Positions 7,751 to 17,106 of a stretch of DNA of 64,000 bases are shown in pieces (position 1 is the first letter of the stretch; the number at the start of each line of letters is the position of its first letter). A program made the translations under genes and the position numbers. Under the pieces are notes generated by a model. The model was not told the origin of the DNA and ran no database searches. It saw only the letters and a program-made list of their open reading frames with translations. The stretch comes from Tenacibaculum soleae (lineage in GTDB: Bacteria; Bacteroidota; Bacteroidia; Flavobacteriales; Flavobacteriaceae): positions 790-64,789 of the forward strand of contig NZ_MAKX01000035.1 of assembly GCF_001693415.1 (NCBI RefSeq), read 5' to 3'.

Positions 7751-9728
7751 CGCGTTCATTAGCTTTATAAGCACCACGTCGGTGTAAAATCCATTGTGCT
7801 TCATCTAAAGGATTCACTCCTTTAAAATCTTTTGTTTTACCCTCTCCTTCTGGGCAAACAGCATATTTATCAAACACCATTCTTAAACGAAGTCTTCCGC
7901 TACAAATAGTATTTAATTTAAAGCTTAAATCTAAAGATGTTGCTACGGGTATAGTTCCAGACAGAATTACTAAATCTTGATCAAAAGTAGGAGAACCTAT
8001 AATAGCTCTTCTATTTGTAAGTTCTGAAATTAATTTACCTAATAACTCTTCATTAGTCTTTATTTCAAAGCGTAATAAAGGTTCTAATAAATGTGTACCT
8101 CCGTTTTGTAAACCTTTCATGATGCCCATCGGTGTTGCTAAATTAAAATCTCCAGGTCTAGAATGTACATTATGATCTTCTCCTTTAATTAACGTAATTT
8201 TTACATCGGTAACTTCCCAACCTAAAAGTCCTTGTTCAAGAGCTTTTGGAATTGTTTTTGCTATTTCGTTTTGATATTTATTATGAACGTCATTTTTCGA
8301 AACAATGGATTGATAGGTAACTCCAGAATTTAAAGGCGCAGGTTCAATTAAAAAAGTCATAATTGCCCAGCATGGTTTCGGCATCCAATAACGAATATAA
8401 CCCTCGGAAGCTTTAGTAATGGTTTCTTTATAAACTATTTGAGGATCTGTAAAATTTACAGCAATATTAAAACGTTCTTGTAATAAATGAGTAAGTACTT
8501 CTATTTGCATATCTCCCATTAATAAAAGAATCAATTCTTTTTCGGGTTTGTGCCATTTAAATTGTAAACTCGGATCTTCCTTATCTATAAGTTGTAATGC
8601 CTGAGCAAGCGCATTATAATCTTTATCGTTGATAGCGATTACTTGTACGCTTAAAACGGGAATGTTTAATTCTGGCAAGGTTGGTGTTTCAGAAGGATTA
8701 CCAAGAATGTCTCCCGCTTTTGTTCCTAAAACTCCAGTAATTATTCCGATATCTCCTACTGTAATATTGGTATCTAAATGTTTTGTTTGATGGAATGTTT
8801 TTGTCTGATTAATTTTAGTTTCTAATCCTTGTGTATGATTATCAATAACCGATTTAGCAGATAATTCACCCGAAAAAACTTTTACATATGCCATAGCACC
8901 ATGTACTTTATGATGTTCTAATTTATATACATACGCAGCAACTTCTTCAGAAACATTTCTTTTTTTAGGTTTGATAAAATCAACAATTCCGTTTAATAAA
9001 ATTTCAACACCAATGTTGTTTTTCGCAATTCCAGTAAAAACAGGAACGATCCTATTGTTTGAAGTACTTTTTGCAATTATATTTAAATAGACTTCATCAG
9101 AAAAATGAATTCCGTTTAAATATTGAGTAAGTAGCTTTTGATCAGTTTCTATGAGCTCTTCAGTAATAGTTTCTTTTTGCTCTTTACTAATTTTATTATT
9201 GTTAAAAACTTCGGATATATAGGCAGAAGTTAAACCTTCGTCATGACTTGTAGAAATAGCTACCGTTTTATATTGTAGCTCTTTTTTTATTTGCCTTAAA
9301 ACAGCTTCTGTATCTGCACCTAATCTGTCTATTTTATTGATAAAAATTAGCGTAGGTATTTTTAAATCATGCAAGGCATCTACTATTGTTAAGGTATGTG
9401 CTTGCACGCCCTCAACAGCCGAAATTACTAAAATAACAGCATCCACAACACAAAGAGTTCTAGCAACCTCACTAGAAAAATCTACGTGACCAGGAGTGTC
9501 AATTAAGTTAATTTTAGTGTTTTTCCAATTAAAAGAAGTAGTAGCGGCTTTAATCGAAATTCCGCGTTCTTTTTCTAATGCTAAATTATCGGTAACCGCA
9601 GATCCTTTATCTACACTACCTATTTTTCTGATAGCACCAGTATGATATAATAAATGCTCTGTTAATGTCGTTTTTCCGGCATCTACATGTGCCAGAATAC
9701 CAATATTAAGAATGTTAGAATGCTTCAT
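7743..9728 (-). CDS. TetM/EF-G-like ribosomal-protection family GTPase
   Basis: 661 aa. A translational GTPase with G1 AHVDAGKTT, switch ERGISIKAA, G3 DTPGH and G4 NKIDRLGA, followed by EF-G-like domains II-V. Segments such as EQGLLGWEVTD, GGTHLLEPLLRFEI and VILSGTIPVA are specific to tetracycline ribosomal-protection proteins (TetM/TetO/TetQ) rather than EF-G. However, the tetracycline-displacing domain IV loop, YSPVSTPADF in TetM, is here EDHNVHSRPGDF, so resistance cannot be assumed. It is last in a sprT-manC-GTPase minus-strand run (26 bp after manC). It may be a housekeeping ribosome factor or a diverged intrinsic resistance determinant. Confidence 0.85.
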   Translation of the reverse strand: MKHSNILNIGILAHVDAGKTTLTEHLLYHTGAIRKIGSVDKGSAVTDNLALEKERGISIKAATTSFNWKNTKINLIDTPGHVDFSSEVARTLCVVDAVILVISAVEGVQAHTLTIVDALHDLKIPTLIFINKIDRLGADTEAVLRQIKKELQYKTVAISTSHDEGLTSAYISEVFNNNKISKEQKETITEELIETDQKLLTQYLNGIHFSDEVYLNIIAKSTSNNRIVPVFTGIAKNNIGVEILLNGIVDFIKPKKRNVSEEVAAYVYKLEHHKVHGAMAYVKVFSGELSAKSVIDNHTQGLETKINQTKTFHQTKHLDTNITVGDIGIITGVLGTKAGDILGNPSETPTLPELNIPVLSVQVIAINDKDYNALAQALQLIDKEDPSLQFKWHKPEKELILLLMGDMQIEVLTHLLQERFNIAVNFTDPQIVYKETITKASEGYIRYWMPKPCWAIMTFLIEPAPLNSGVTYQSIVSKNDVHNKYQNEIAKTIPKALEQGLLGWEVTDVKITLIKGEDHNVHSRPGDFNLATPMGIMKGLQNGGTHLLEPLLRFEIKTNEELLGKLISELTNRRAIIGSPTFDQDLVILSGTIPVATSLDLSFKLNTICSGRLRLRMVFDKYAVCPEGEGKTKDFKGVNPLDEAQWILHRRGAYKANERVI

Positions 9729-9754
9729 TAATTAGTATGATGCTTGTTGTAGAA

Positions 9755-10816
9755 TTAAAATTTTTTAGTAGCTGCTGCGCTTATTTGTTTGATATCTTGC
9801 TCATCTTTTCGTGGACAAATTAAAAGCACTCCATCTTTTTCAACCACAATAAAATCATTTAAACCTTGAATAATTACCTTTTTACCACTTTCGGTACGAA
9901 TCATATTTCCGCTTGCGTCCCTAAAAATGGTTTCAGCACCTACAATAGCATTTTTTTGATCGTCTTTATCTAATTTATTATACAAAGATCCCCAAGTACC
10001 AAGATCATTCCAACCAAAATCTACAGGTAAAATGTGTACGTTGTTTGAGCGCTCCATAATTCCGTAATCAATAGAAATATCTTCACATTTTTCGTAATTG
10101 TTTTTAATAAAATCAGCTTCTAAATCAGTATTGTAAATAGCATTTGTACCTTCTAAAACCGTTAACATGCTTGGTAAGTGTTTTTTAAAAGCATCTAAAA
10201 TACTTTTGGTAGACCAAATGAAAATTCCTGCGTTCCATAAATAATCACCACTAGCTATAAACTCTTTAGCAGTTGCTAGGTTTGGTTTTTCAGTGAATTT
10301 TTTTACCTTTTTTATATCCGAAGAACTTTCTTGAAACTGAATATACCCATAACCAGTGTTTGGTGCATCTGGTTGAATACCTAGCGTCATTAAAGTGTTG
10401 TTTTTTGCAGATGCTTCAAACGAAGTTTTTATGTTATTTAAAAATTCAGTTTCATCTTCAATCCAATGATCAGAAGGTGCCACTAACATCACTGCGTCTT
10501 TATTTTGAGCATTAATTTTTAAAGCAGCATATAAAATACACGGAGCTGTATTGCGCATTGCCGGCTCTAATAAAAGTTGCTTTTTAGTGGTTTTTGGTAA
10601 TTGCTCTAAAACCAAATTTTCATAACGTTCGTTTGTAGCGATTAAAATATTTTCAGCCGGAATTAAAGCATTAATTCGGTTAAAAGTACGCTGAATTAAT
10701 GATTCACCAGTTCCTAACATATCATGAAACTGTTTTGGGTATTCTTCTGTGCTTACTGGCCAAAAACGTGAGCCAACACCACCAGCCATAATTACTGCGT
10801 AATAATTTTTATTCAT
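9755..10816 (-). CDS. manC: Mannose-1-phosphate guanylyltransferase
   Basis: 353 aa. Makes GDP-mannose from mannose-1-phosphate and GTP for surface polysaccharides and glycoproteins. The nucleotidyltransferase signature AGGVGSRFWPVSTEEYPKQF is at residues ~11-30. LLEPAMRNTAPCI, VAPSDHWI, FTEKPN, LWNAGIFIW and the FGWNDLGTWGS segment follow. It lacks the C-terminal phosphomannose isomerase domain of the ~470-aa bifunctional enzymes, as is usual in Bacteroidota. It follows the SprT-like gene by 39 bp. Confidence 0.93.
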   Translation of the reverse strand: MNKNYYAVIMAGGVGSRFWPVSTEEYPKQFHDMLGTGESLIQRTFNRINALIPAENILIATNERYENLVLEQLPKTTKKQLLLEPAMRNTAPCILYAALKINAQNKDAVMLVAPSDHWIEDETEFLNNIKTSFEASAKNNTLMTLGIQPDAPNTGYGYIQFQESSSDIKKVKKFTEKPNLATAKEFIASGDYLWNAGIFIWSTKSILDAFKKHLPSMLTVLEGTNAIYNTDLEADFIKNNYEKCEDISIDYGIMERSNNVHILPVDFGWNDLGTWGSLYNKLDKDDQKNAIVGAETIFRDASGNMIRTESGKKVIIQGLNDFIVVEKDGVLLICPRKDEQDIKQISAAATKKF

Positions 10817-10855
10817 AAAAAAATATTATCATTCCTGAAAAAACAGGTGTTTTGT

Positions 10856-11455
10856 TTATGTGTTTGAAGCTACTAATATCACTTCTGCATTTTGATTAAA
10901 AAGATATATTCTTTTGTTCGTTAAATTTAAACATTCATAACGAGTTCTGCGTTTGTTTCCTCTTTTATATAACGTTTCTTTAAACTGAAAAATACTATCA
11001 ACAGGGATTTGAAAGATAAAACTCTTTCCGTTTTCAGCTTCGCCACCACGTAGCGCTAATGATAAATTAACATCAGTATCGGTACTTGCTTTCGGGTTTT
11101 TAAGATAGTTAGCTAAATAAGGTAATATTTTCTTCGGATAAATATCTGGTTGTAAAAACGGCAACATTAAATGCTGAAAAACTGTTTTCCAATGTTTGCC
11201 ATGAGGTTGGACTCGCCCAAACCTTTTATGCGTAACATGATGTGCAATTTCATGAATTAAAGTTAATAAAAACTGAAATTCGTTCAAGTTATTATTAACC
11301 GTAATTTGTGTTTGCCCGTTCGGAAAAGTTCGAAAATCACCATGTTTTGTTTGTCGCTGATTTACAATTTTAAGGTTGATTTTATGCTCGTTAATTAAAT
11401 ACTCAACTAACGGAATTGCTTTTTCAGGAATATATTTTATAAGTGTTTGGTACAA
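10856..11455 (-). CDS. SprT-like zinc metalloprotease domain protein
   Basis: 199 aa. SprT/Spartan-like fold with the zinc motif HEIAHHVTHKRFG (HExxH) around residue 70 and a third ligand candidate in QPHGKHWKTVF. The C-terminal zinc-ribbon-like strand region (NKRRTRYECLNLTNKRIYLFN) has only one Cys, so the usual Cys4 ribbon is absent. Relatives include eukaryotic DNA-protein crosslink protease SPRTN; bacterial functions are mostly unproven. First gene of the sprT-manC-GTPase run. Confidence 0.85.
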   Translation of the reverse strand: MYQTLIKYIPEKAIPLVEYLINEHKINLKIVNQRQTKHGDFRTFPNGQTQITVNNNLNEFQFLLTLIHEIAHHVTHKRFGRVQPHGKHWKTVFQHLMLPFLQPDIYPKKILPYLANYLKNPKASTDTDVNLSLALRGGEAENGKSFIFQIPVDSIFQFKETLYKRGNKRRTRYECLNLTNKRIYLFNQNAEVILVASNT

Positions 11456-11529
11456 ATGATATTAATTCGAATGATTTTTATTCTAGAATATAACAGAGAA
11501 ATAAAGTTTCTCGAAGAGATATTTCGTTT

Positions 11530-12210
11530 TTATGGTGTTGAACTAGATACTTCTAGTACTTTTCCGTTGTAAAATTTATTTCCTGTTAAGGCGAAATCAA
11601 AAATATAACTTGCCATTTCTTTTGCTGATAATGGAGCAATGTAACCAGGAAAAGCTTCTTCTAACATTTCAGTTTGTACAGCACCTAAAGCCAATATATT
11701 AAAAGCAATTTGTTGCTCTTTGTATTCTTCTGCTAATAATTCTGACAAAGTAATTACTGCTCCTTTTGCAGAGCTATAAGCAGCTAAACCAGGAAATTTC
11801 ATACTTCCTTGTACTCCGCCCATAGAGCTAACTGTAACTACATGACTTCCTTTTTTGAAAAACGGAATTAATAGCTTTGTTAACTCGGCAACAGCAAATA
11901 CATTTACTTTATAAACTTCCTCGAAATCAGCCGTAGTTAAATCTGTAAAAGGCTTATTTACTAGTTTTCCTGCGTTGTTAATTAAAACATCAACAGTTTT
12001 CCATTCTTTTTTAATGAATAAGGTTACTTTGTTTAAATCGTCATTATTAGATAAATCGACAGCTATCGTTGTAATGTTTTTATGATTTATTTTTTCTAGT
12101 GGTTTTGTGTTTCTTGATAAAGCCAATACTTTATGTCCTTCGTTAGCAAACTGTTGTGCTAATTCAAAACCAATACCTCTACTGGTTCCTGTAATTACAA
12201 TATGTTTCAT
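11530..12210 (-). CDS. SDR family NAD(P)-dependent oxidoreductase
   Basis: 226 aa from the ATG at 12210, chosen because the Rossmann strand MKHIVITGTSRGIG begins there; 16 upstream in-frame codons are not typical. Complete classical SDR signature: TGxxxGIG cofactor loop, NNAGKLV, catalytic Ser (VVTVSSMGG) and YSSAK (Y-x3-K). The substrate cannot be told from sequence. It is divergent from the amidohydrolase gene. Confidence 0.88.
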   Translation of the reverse strand: MKHIVITGTSRGIGFELAQQFANEGHKVLALSRNTKPLEKINHKNITTIAVDLSNNDDLNKVTLFIKKEWKTVDVLINNAGKLVNKPFTDLTTADFEEVYKVNVFAVAELTKLLIPFFKKGSHVVTVSSMGGVQGSMKFPGLAAYSSAKGAVITLSELLAEEYKEQQIAFNILALGAVQTEMLEEAFPGYIAPLSAKEMASYIFDFALTGNKFYNGKVLEVSSSTP

Positions 12211-12283
12211 TTTTATAATGATAATTAGAAAGAGCAAGCTAGTTAATTTTTCATACATTTATGTATCTAATAAAACTTTTAAT

Positions 12284-13564
12284 ATGAAAAAAAATAGCTT
12301 TTTACTTTTGTTTTTATTGATGTCAGTATATTCATTTAGTCAAAAAACGTATGTTTTATGCGGAAAATTAATAGATGTCGCATCAGGTGAAATTCAAATT
12401 AAAAAAACAATTGTTGTTAAGGATAATAAAATTATACATGTTAAGAGTGGTTATATAATGCCTAGAGATAAAACTTCTAAAACAATAGATTTAAGAGATA
12501 AAGTGGTTATGCCAGGCTTGATTGATATGCATGTGCATATTGAAATGGAATTTGATGCTAAAACTCGTTTGAATAAATACACTTTAAATGAAGCTGATGT
12601 AGCTTATAATTCTGTTGGTTTTGCAAAATCAACTTTGTTAAACGGATTTACAACAGTAAGAGATTTAGGAGGAACGGGTGTAAATATTTCAATAAAAAAA
12701 GCAATCGAAGCAGGGAAAATTCCAGGGCCAAGAGTTTTTACAGCAGGTAAATCATTGGCAACTACTGGTGGTCATGCAGATCCTACAAACGGAAGTAGTC
12801 GACTTTTAACTGGTAATCCGGGGCCAAAAGAGGGAGTTGTAAATTCGGTGGAGGATGCTAAAAAAGCCGTACGGCAGCGTTATAAAAATGGAGCAGATTG
12901 TATTAAAATTACCGCAACAGGTGGCGTTTTAAGTGTGGCTAAATCAGGTGATAATCCTCAGTTTACTGTTGAGGAAATAAAAGCGATTTGTGATATGGCT
13001 AAAGATTACGGAATGCATGTGGCGGCACACGCACATGGTGATGAAGGAATGCAACGTGCAATAATTGGCGGTGTTAAAACGATTGAACACGGAACTTATA
13101 TGAGTGATGAAACCATGGAGTTGATGAAAAAGTACAACGTTTTTTTAGTGCCAACAATTACAGCAGGAAAAGAGGTAGAAGAGAAAGCTAAAATTAAAGG
13201 ATTTTATCCTGATATTGTGGTTCCGAAAGCATTAGCTGTTGGGCCAAAAATTCAAGGAACTTTTGCAAAAGCATATAAACAAGGCGTTGGTATTGCATTT
13301 GGTACAGATGCAGGTGTTTTTAAACATGGTAACAATGGTAAAGAATTTGGTTACATGGTTGAAGCGGGTATGCCAGCGATAGAAACCATTCAGGCAGCAA
13401 CTATTACGAATGCTAAAATCTTAAAAATGGAGAATGAAATAGGGCAGGTAAAAAAAGGTTTTTTTGCTGATATTATAGCTGTAAATGAAGATCCAACTAA
13501 AAATATTAAAACAATGGAAAACGTTGTTTTTGTAATGAAAAACGGTGTGGTTTATAAAAAGTAA
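12284..13564 (+). CDS. Secreted metal-dependent amidohydrolase (Xaa-Pro dipeptidase/imidazolonepropionase-like)
   Basis: 426 aa from the ATG at 12284, which opens a clean signal peptide (MKKNSFLLLFLLMSVYSFS). Amidohydrolase superfamily features in order: PGLIDMHVHIEME (HxH metal ligands), KITATGGVLS (the site of the carbamylated-Lys type ligand), HVAAHAHGDEG, IEHGTYM, and the FGTDAGVFKHG Asp. The closest pattern is the exported 'amidohydrolase/prolidase' group of Bacteroidota; the actual substrate (dipeptide or cyclic amide) is not determinable. The GIY-YIG gene follows by 5 bp. Confidence 0.9.
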   Translation: MKKNSFLLLFLLMSVYSFSQKTYVLCGKLIDVASGEIQIKKTIVVKDNKIIHVKSGYIMPRDKTSKTIDLRDKVVMPGLIDMHVHIEMEFDAKTRLNKYTLNEADVAYNSVGFAKSTLLNGFTTVRDLGGTGVNISIKKAIEAGKIPGPRVFTAGKSLATTGGHADPTNGSSRLLTGNPGPKEGVVNSVEDAKKAVRQRYKNGADCIKITATGGVLSVAKSGDNPQFTVEEIKAICDMAKDYGMHVAAHAHGDEGMQRAIIGGVKTIEHGTYMSDETMELMKKYNVFLVPTITAGKEVEEKAKIKGFYPDIVVPKALAVGPKIQGTFAKAYKQGVGIAFGTDAGVFKHGNNGKEFGYMVEAGMPAIETIQAATITNAKILKMENEIGQVKKGFFADIIAVNEDPTKNIKTMENVVFVMKNGVVYKK

Positions 13565-13569
13565 AGTAT

Positions 13570-13971
13570 ATGAAGTTACTGAAGATAGCTATTTCAGAGG
13601 TAGTAAACGAAGGAAAGAAGTTTGTTTTAGATGAAAACAATTTGATAAGTTATGATGAGTTTTTATTGTTGAAAAGTACTTTATTTAAAGATAGAGGAGT
13701 AGTGTATTTTATTTTTGTTGAAAAAGAACTTAAATACATAGGGAAATCTAAAGGAAAGAACTTTAAACAACGAATGAGGAATCATTTTATAACTAAAAAT
13801 AAGAAAACAGCATCTAAGTTAGATAAAATAAGAAAAGAAATCAATGCAGGTAAGAAGGTTAACTTATCATTTTTACTCACAGAAAAAGAGTCGTTTAGAT
13901 CAGTTATTGAAGATGAGTTGATTTTATGGTTTAAAGATAAATATGAACTTTGGAATCAACAAAAAGGATAA
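13570..13971 (+). CDS. GIY-YIG nuclease family protein
   Basis: 133 aa. VVYFIFVEKELKYIGKSKG matches the two strands of the GIY-YIG core (YFI...KYIGKS), followed by the Arg-containing helix QRMRNHF and a late E (EDELILWFKDKYELWNQQ), as expected for the catalytic Arg/Glu set. It has no extra DNA-binding domain. Stand-alone small members are common and mostly uncharacterised. It is co-oriented with the amidohydrolase (5-bp gap). Confidence 0.8.
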   Translation: MKLLKIAISEVVNEGKKFVLDENNLISYDEFLLLKSTLFKDRGVVYFIFVEKELKYIGKSKGKNFKQRMRNHFITKNKKTASKLDKIRKEINAGKKVNLSFLLTEKESFRSVIEDELILWFKDKYELWNQQKG

Positions 13972-14000
13972 GTTATTTAGTTGTTAAAAAATAATAATTT

Positions 14001-15500
14001 TTAAAACGTTATGTGTTGGTAAGCACCAATATCAGGATTTGTAGTTCTGTTAACTCCTAAAATATCTTCATAAATAGTAGAACTTTTAGCTTTATTAATA
14101 GCATCAGAATTTTTACCAATTATAAAATGATTTAAAGAAGTGTTTTTAAAGTGATAATTACCATTTAAAATATTGTTTTGATAATGTGTAGTATTATCAA
14201 AGTTTAACTCATTATTATTAGTAAAAGAATTATTAAAATCATTAAATTGAATCATTGAACTCTCAACATTATAGTTAAAAGTAGTTCCGTTTATTTTGTC
14301 TACAATTAATTCAATATTATTTCCTCCTGTAATAATGCAATTGGTAAAATTTGCAGCAATCAAATCGTTAGTTAGTACTTTTTCTTCATTATTACTATCA
14401 ATAAAAGTTGTGTGATTGTTCACTAAAACACTTGGTAATTGCCTAAAACTATTGCCCCAGTAATTAGCAAAGGTTGCATGTGTAAAGTTATAAATACCAC
14501 CATAAGTACAGGCTAAAGAAGATTGTCCTGCGTTACCAATAACCAAATTTTCTCCTAAGATGTTAGTATTTCTTCCTAAAATACCGTAGTTTGAGTTGTT
14601 GTAAATTTCAGTGTTTTTTATGGTAAGTGTGGGGGGTGTATTTGTACTTAGGCTATCGACTAAAATACCGATAACTCCGTTTTTAATTACGGCATGATTA
14701 ATTTCATTTCCTTTACTACCAGCCCGCATCCAAATACCACCCCATTGACCAGGAACATTACTAAAACGATGTTCTAATCTATCTCCTTCAAAAACTACTT
14801 TTTTGTTAAGTGTTCCGTTAACTTCTAAGCTACCTTTTTTGTCAACAATTAATCCTGAATTTTTATGAAAGTGAATTTTAGCACCTGCATTAATAGTTAA
14901 TTTTTTATCCGAAGAAATAGCAGCATAACCATAAATAACATAAGGTTTTTCATCTGTAAAAGTAAGTTCGGTATCTGTTAAAAAACGTCCTTGAATTTCG
15001 GTGTCTTTTCCATCAATAGTCAAGGTTTCAATTACTGAACCCGTTTTTGAAGGAAAAATAAAATGCGCATCTTGTACTAGAGTAACTAAATTTACATTTT
15101 GTTGCTTGTTTCCGTTATCAAATAATAATTTATCGGTATATAGTGGATTTGGAGTAGTGTTAAAATCAATAGTGGTTTCAATAAAAATATAGATACTATC
15201 GTTTGCTAAAATATCAATATTATAAAATTCTTTTCCTGCTATTCCATCAACATTTATGCGGTAGTTGGAAGTTATTCCATTGGCCAATTTAATTTCTGGA
15301 ATTGATATTGCTTTGTTACTTCGATTATATACTTTTAAATTATAAGTAGCAGATCCAATATTTGAAAAAATGGTATCTAAAAAAACGGTGTCTTTAGAAA
15401 ATTCTAGCTTTCCGAAGTTAGACACCGTTTTAAAATCTTTTCTACATGAAGCTATTGTTATTAAAATTACAATTATAATAAATTGAAAGAGATGCTTCAT
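14001..15500 (-). CDS. Predicted lipoprotein with right-handed parallel beta-helix region
   Basis: 499 aa. N-terminal lipobox ITIASC (Cys ~19), then an Ig-like N-terminal part (GSATYNLKVYNRSNKAISIPEI) and a long repetitive region (~190-480) with many N-rich turns (AVIKNGVIGILVDS, IYNNSNYGILGRN, VIGNAG) that reads as a parallel beta-helix, ending ILGVNRTTNPDIGAYQH, typical of right-handed beta-helix/choice-of-anchor proteins. It lies 35 bp downstream of the cyclotransferase gene on the same strand. No catalytic motif is recognised. Confidence 0.75.
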   Translation of the reverse strand: MKHLFQFIIIVILITIASCRKDFKTVSNFGKLEFSKDTVFLDTIFSNIGSATYNLKVYNRSNKAISIPEIKLANGITSNYRINVDGIAGKEFYNIDILANDSIYIFIETTIDFNTTPNPLYTDKLLFDNGNKQQNVNLVTLVQDAHFIFPSKTGSVIETLTIDGKDTEIQGRFLTDTELTFTDEKPYVIYGYAAISSDKKLTINAGAKIHFHKNSGLIVDKKGSLEVNGTLNKKVVFEGDRLEHRFSNVPGQWGGIWMRAGSKGNEINHAVIKNGVIGILVDSLSTNTPPTLTIKNTEIYNNSNYGILGRNTNILGENLVIGNAGQSSLACTYGGIYNFTHATFANYWGNSFRQLPSVLVNNHTTFIDSNNEEKVLTNDLIAANFTNCIITGGNNIELIVDKINGTTFNYNVESSMIQFNDFNNSFTNNNELNFDNTTHYQNNILNGNYHFKNTSLNHFIIGKNSDAINKAKSSTIYEDILGVNRTTNPDIGAYQHITF

Positions 15501-15535
15501 AGGTAGTTATTTTTTAATTTTACTTGAAGAATATA

Positions 15536-16576
15536 TTATTTTTTTATCAACTCAATTTCAAATAATTTTCCCCAATGTTTTCCAGTAACAAATAAGCGAT
15601 TGTTTTCTTTATCGTAAGCAATACCGTTTAAAACATCATCACTTCTTTCTAACTCTTGTTCTTCAGCAACAATATCTCTTAAACCATTTAAATTAGCAAC
15701 ACCTTCAACAACACCAGTATTTGGATTGATAATTAAAATTGAATTTTGCTGCCATTTATTAGCGTAAATTTTTCCGTTAATTAATTCAATTTCATTTAAA
15801 TTATCAACAGCATATTTATTGGTGTAAACCTGAATATTTCTTTCCTCTTTCTGATTTAGGGCATTTAAAAACCAAATTTTATTAGTTCCGTCAGATTTTA
15901 TTAATTCACTGTCGTTATGTGTTAAACCCCAACCTTCGTTACTATGGTTGTAATTAAATTCATTAATTTGTTTAAAAGTTTCCAAATCATATATAAAACC
16001 TTTACGAGCTTGCCATGTTAACCAATAAATTTTATTGTCAAAAATGGTCATTCCTTCACCAAAATATTTTTTATCTAAATCAATCTTTTGTAAAATTTCA
16101 CCAGTTTTTATAGCAACTTTTCTTAAGGTTGATTGCCCTCTACGTCCTGTAGTTTCATATAAAAAACCATCATTAAACTCTAACCCCTGAGTATAGGCAT
16201 CTTTATCGTGTGGGAAAGTGTTGATAATTTTATAAGTGTAAACAGCAGGAGCGTTTTTTGCTAAAATTTCAATAGAATTGTTAATTTTTTTAGATTTATT
16301 AGGATAAAAAGCCAAGGCAGTAACCAAGTGTTTTCCTACACCAAAATCAGTAGTGTTTATAGCAATACTTGTTTCGTTTTTGTTTACACGTTTTTTATTA
16401 ACGAATAAATGTACCGAATCGATTTTATTTCCTTTAAGTTGTTCAAACTTTATAGCTGCTTTTTGTCCTAAAGTTGTTTTTTTAGAGGTGTTTAACTTAA
16501 ATTTGTAGCCAGTTTCACTACAAGATGTAATAAATGTTGCTGTTAAAGCTAAAGCTAAGTATGTATAAATACGCAT
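15536..16576 (-). CDS. Glutaminyl-peptide cyclotransferase (beta-propeller type), lipoprotein
   Basis: 346 aa. Lipobox FITSC near residue 19. After an Ig-like linker, the ~235-residue C-terminal part is the plant/bacterial glutamine cyclotransferase five-bladed propeller: FPHDKDAYTQGLEFNDGFLYETTGRRGQS, YFGEGMTIFDNKIYWLTWQ, SNEGWGLTHN, NEIELINGKIYANKWQ and LNGIAYDKENNRLFVTGKHW. It cyclises N-terminal Gln to pyroglutamate. In T9SS bacteria exported proteins often start with Gln after signal cleavage, and an anchored glutaminyl cyclase can modify them, so a role on the secretome is a reasonable inference. Confidence 0.9.
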   Translation of the reverse strand: MRIYTYLALALTATFITSCSETGYKFKLNTSKKTTLGQKAAIKFEQLKGNKIDSVHLFVNKKRVNKNETSIAINTTDFGVGKHLVTALAFYPNKSKKINNSIEILAKNAPAVYTYKIINTFPHDKDAYTQGLEFNDGFLYETTGRRGQSTLRKVAIKTGEILQKIDLDKKYFGEGMTIFDNKIYWLTWQARKGFIYDLETFKQINEFNYNHSNEGWGLTHNDSELIKSDGTNKIWFLNALNQKEERNIQVYTNKYAVDNLNEIELINGKIYANKWQQNSILIINPNTGVVEGVANLNGLRDIVAEEQELERSDDVLNGIAYDKENNRLFVTGKHWGKLFEIELIKK

Positions 16577-16633
16577 ATTTTATAGTTTGATTTCTAATTT
16601 ATTCGTTTGTACTACAAATTAAAACAATTTATT

Positions 16634-16665
16634 TGTTTGAAAATTAAAAAATATGGTTAAATTTG
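16634..16665 (+). promoter_or_regulatory. Predicted promoter of rpmE2
   Basis: -7 box TAAATTTG at 16658-16665 with a TTTG at 16636-16639, about 18 nt upstream, which fits the Bacteroidota -33/-7 arrangement. The implied leader before the ATG at 16762 is about 90 nt. Confidence 0.6.
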
Positions 16666-16696
16666 CATCCTCAAACAACTAAAAAAATATTTTTAG

Positions 16697-16719
16697 TGTA
16701 AAACCTTACCATTTTTACA
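16697..16719 (+). promoter_or_regulatory. Stem-loop in the L31 mRNA leader
   Basis: TGTAAAA / TTTTACA (16697-16703, 16713-16719), loop of 9 nt, inside the long leader of rpmE2. It could be an autoregulatory or stability element; weak AU stem, so low confidence. Confidence 0.3.
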
Positions 16720-16761
16720 TGTTTGATAAAAAATTAAAACAATATTTAAAAGTCATTTAAG

Positions 16762-17013
16762 ATGCGTAAAGGAATACATCCAGAAAATTATAGAATGGTA
16801 GCTTTTAAAGATATGTCTAACGGAGATGTATTTTTAACACGTTCAACTGCTAATACTAAAGAAACTTTAGACGTAGAAGGAACTGAGTATCCATTAATAA
16901 AATTAGAAATTTCAAGAACTTCTCACCCTTTCTATACAGGTAAGTCTAAATTAGTAGATACTGCAGGTCGTATTGATAAGTTCAAAAATAAATATGCGAA
17001 ATTTAAAAAATAA
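16762..17013 (+). CDS. rpmE2: 50S ribosomal protein L31 type B
   Basis: 83 aa, starting [22 protein letters not shown], the hallmark of type B L31 (YkgM-like), with [16 protein letters not shown] at the centre. No cysteines, so it is the zinc-independent C-minus form. It appears to be single here and is followed by its own terminator, so it is a monocistronic unit. Confidence 0.97.
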   Translation: MRKGIHPENYRMVAFKDMSNGDVFLTRSTANTKETLDVEGTEYPLIKLEISRTSHPFYTGKSKLVDTAGRIDKFKNKYAKFKK

Positions 17014-17034
17014 TTTCAAGTATCTAAAATATTT

Positions 17035-17065
17035 AAAAGCTCTAACATTTGTTAGAGCTTTTTTT
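17035..17065 (+). terminator. Rho-independent terminator of rpmE2
   Basis: Perfect 12-bp stem AAAAGCTCTAAC / GTTAGAGCTTTT, loop ATTT, then a T-run, 21 bp after the rpmE2 stop. Confidence 0.88.
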
Positions 17066-17080
17066 ATGGTATAAAACTTG

Positions 17081-17088
17081 TATTTTTG
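17081..17088 (+). promoter_or_regulatory. Predicted -7 box of the glutamate-synthase-like gene
   Basis: TATTTTTG, exact TAnnTTTG, 18 nt before the ATG at 17107 and just after the rpmE2 terminator. Confidence 0.55.
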
Positions 17089-17106
17089 CCTATCAAAATT
17101 ATAAAA

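Noticed and set aside
7743-9728. Calling the GTPase a tetracycline resistance gene
   Set aside because: The loop that displaces tetracycline in TetM is not conserved, and the context is housekeeping; only homology is claimed.
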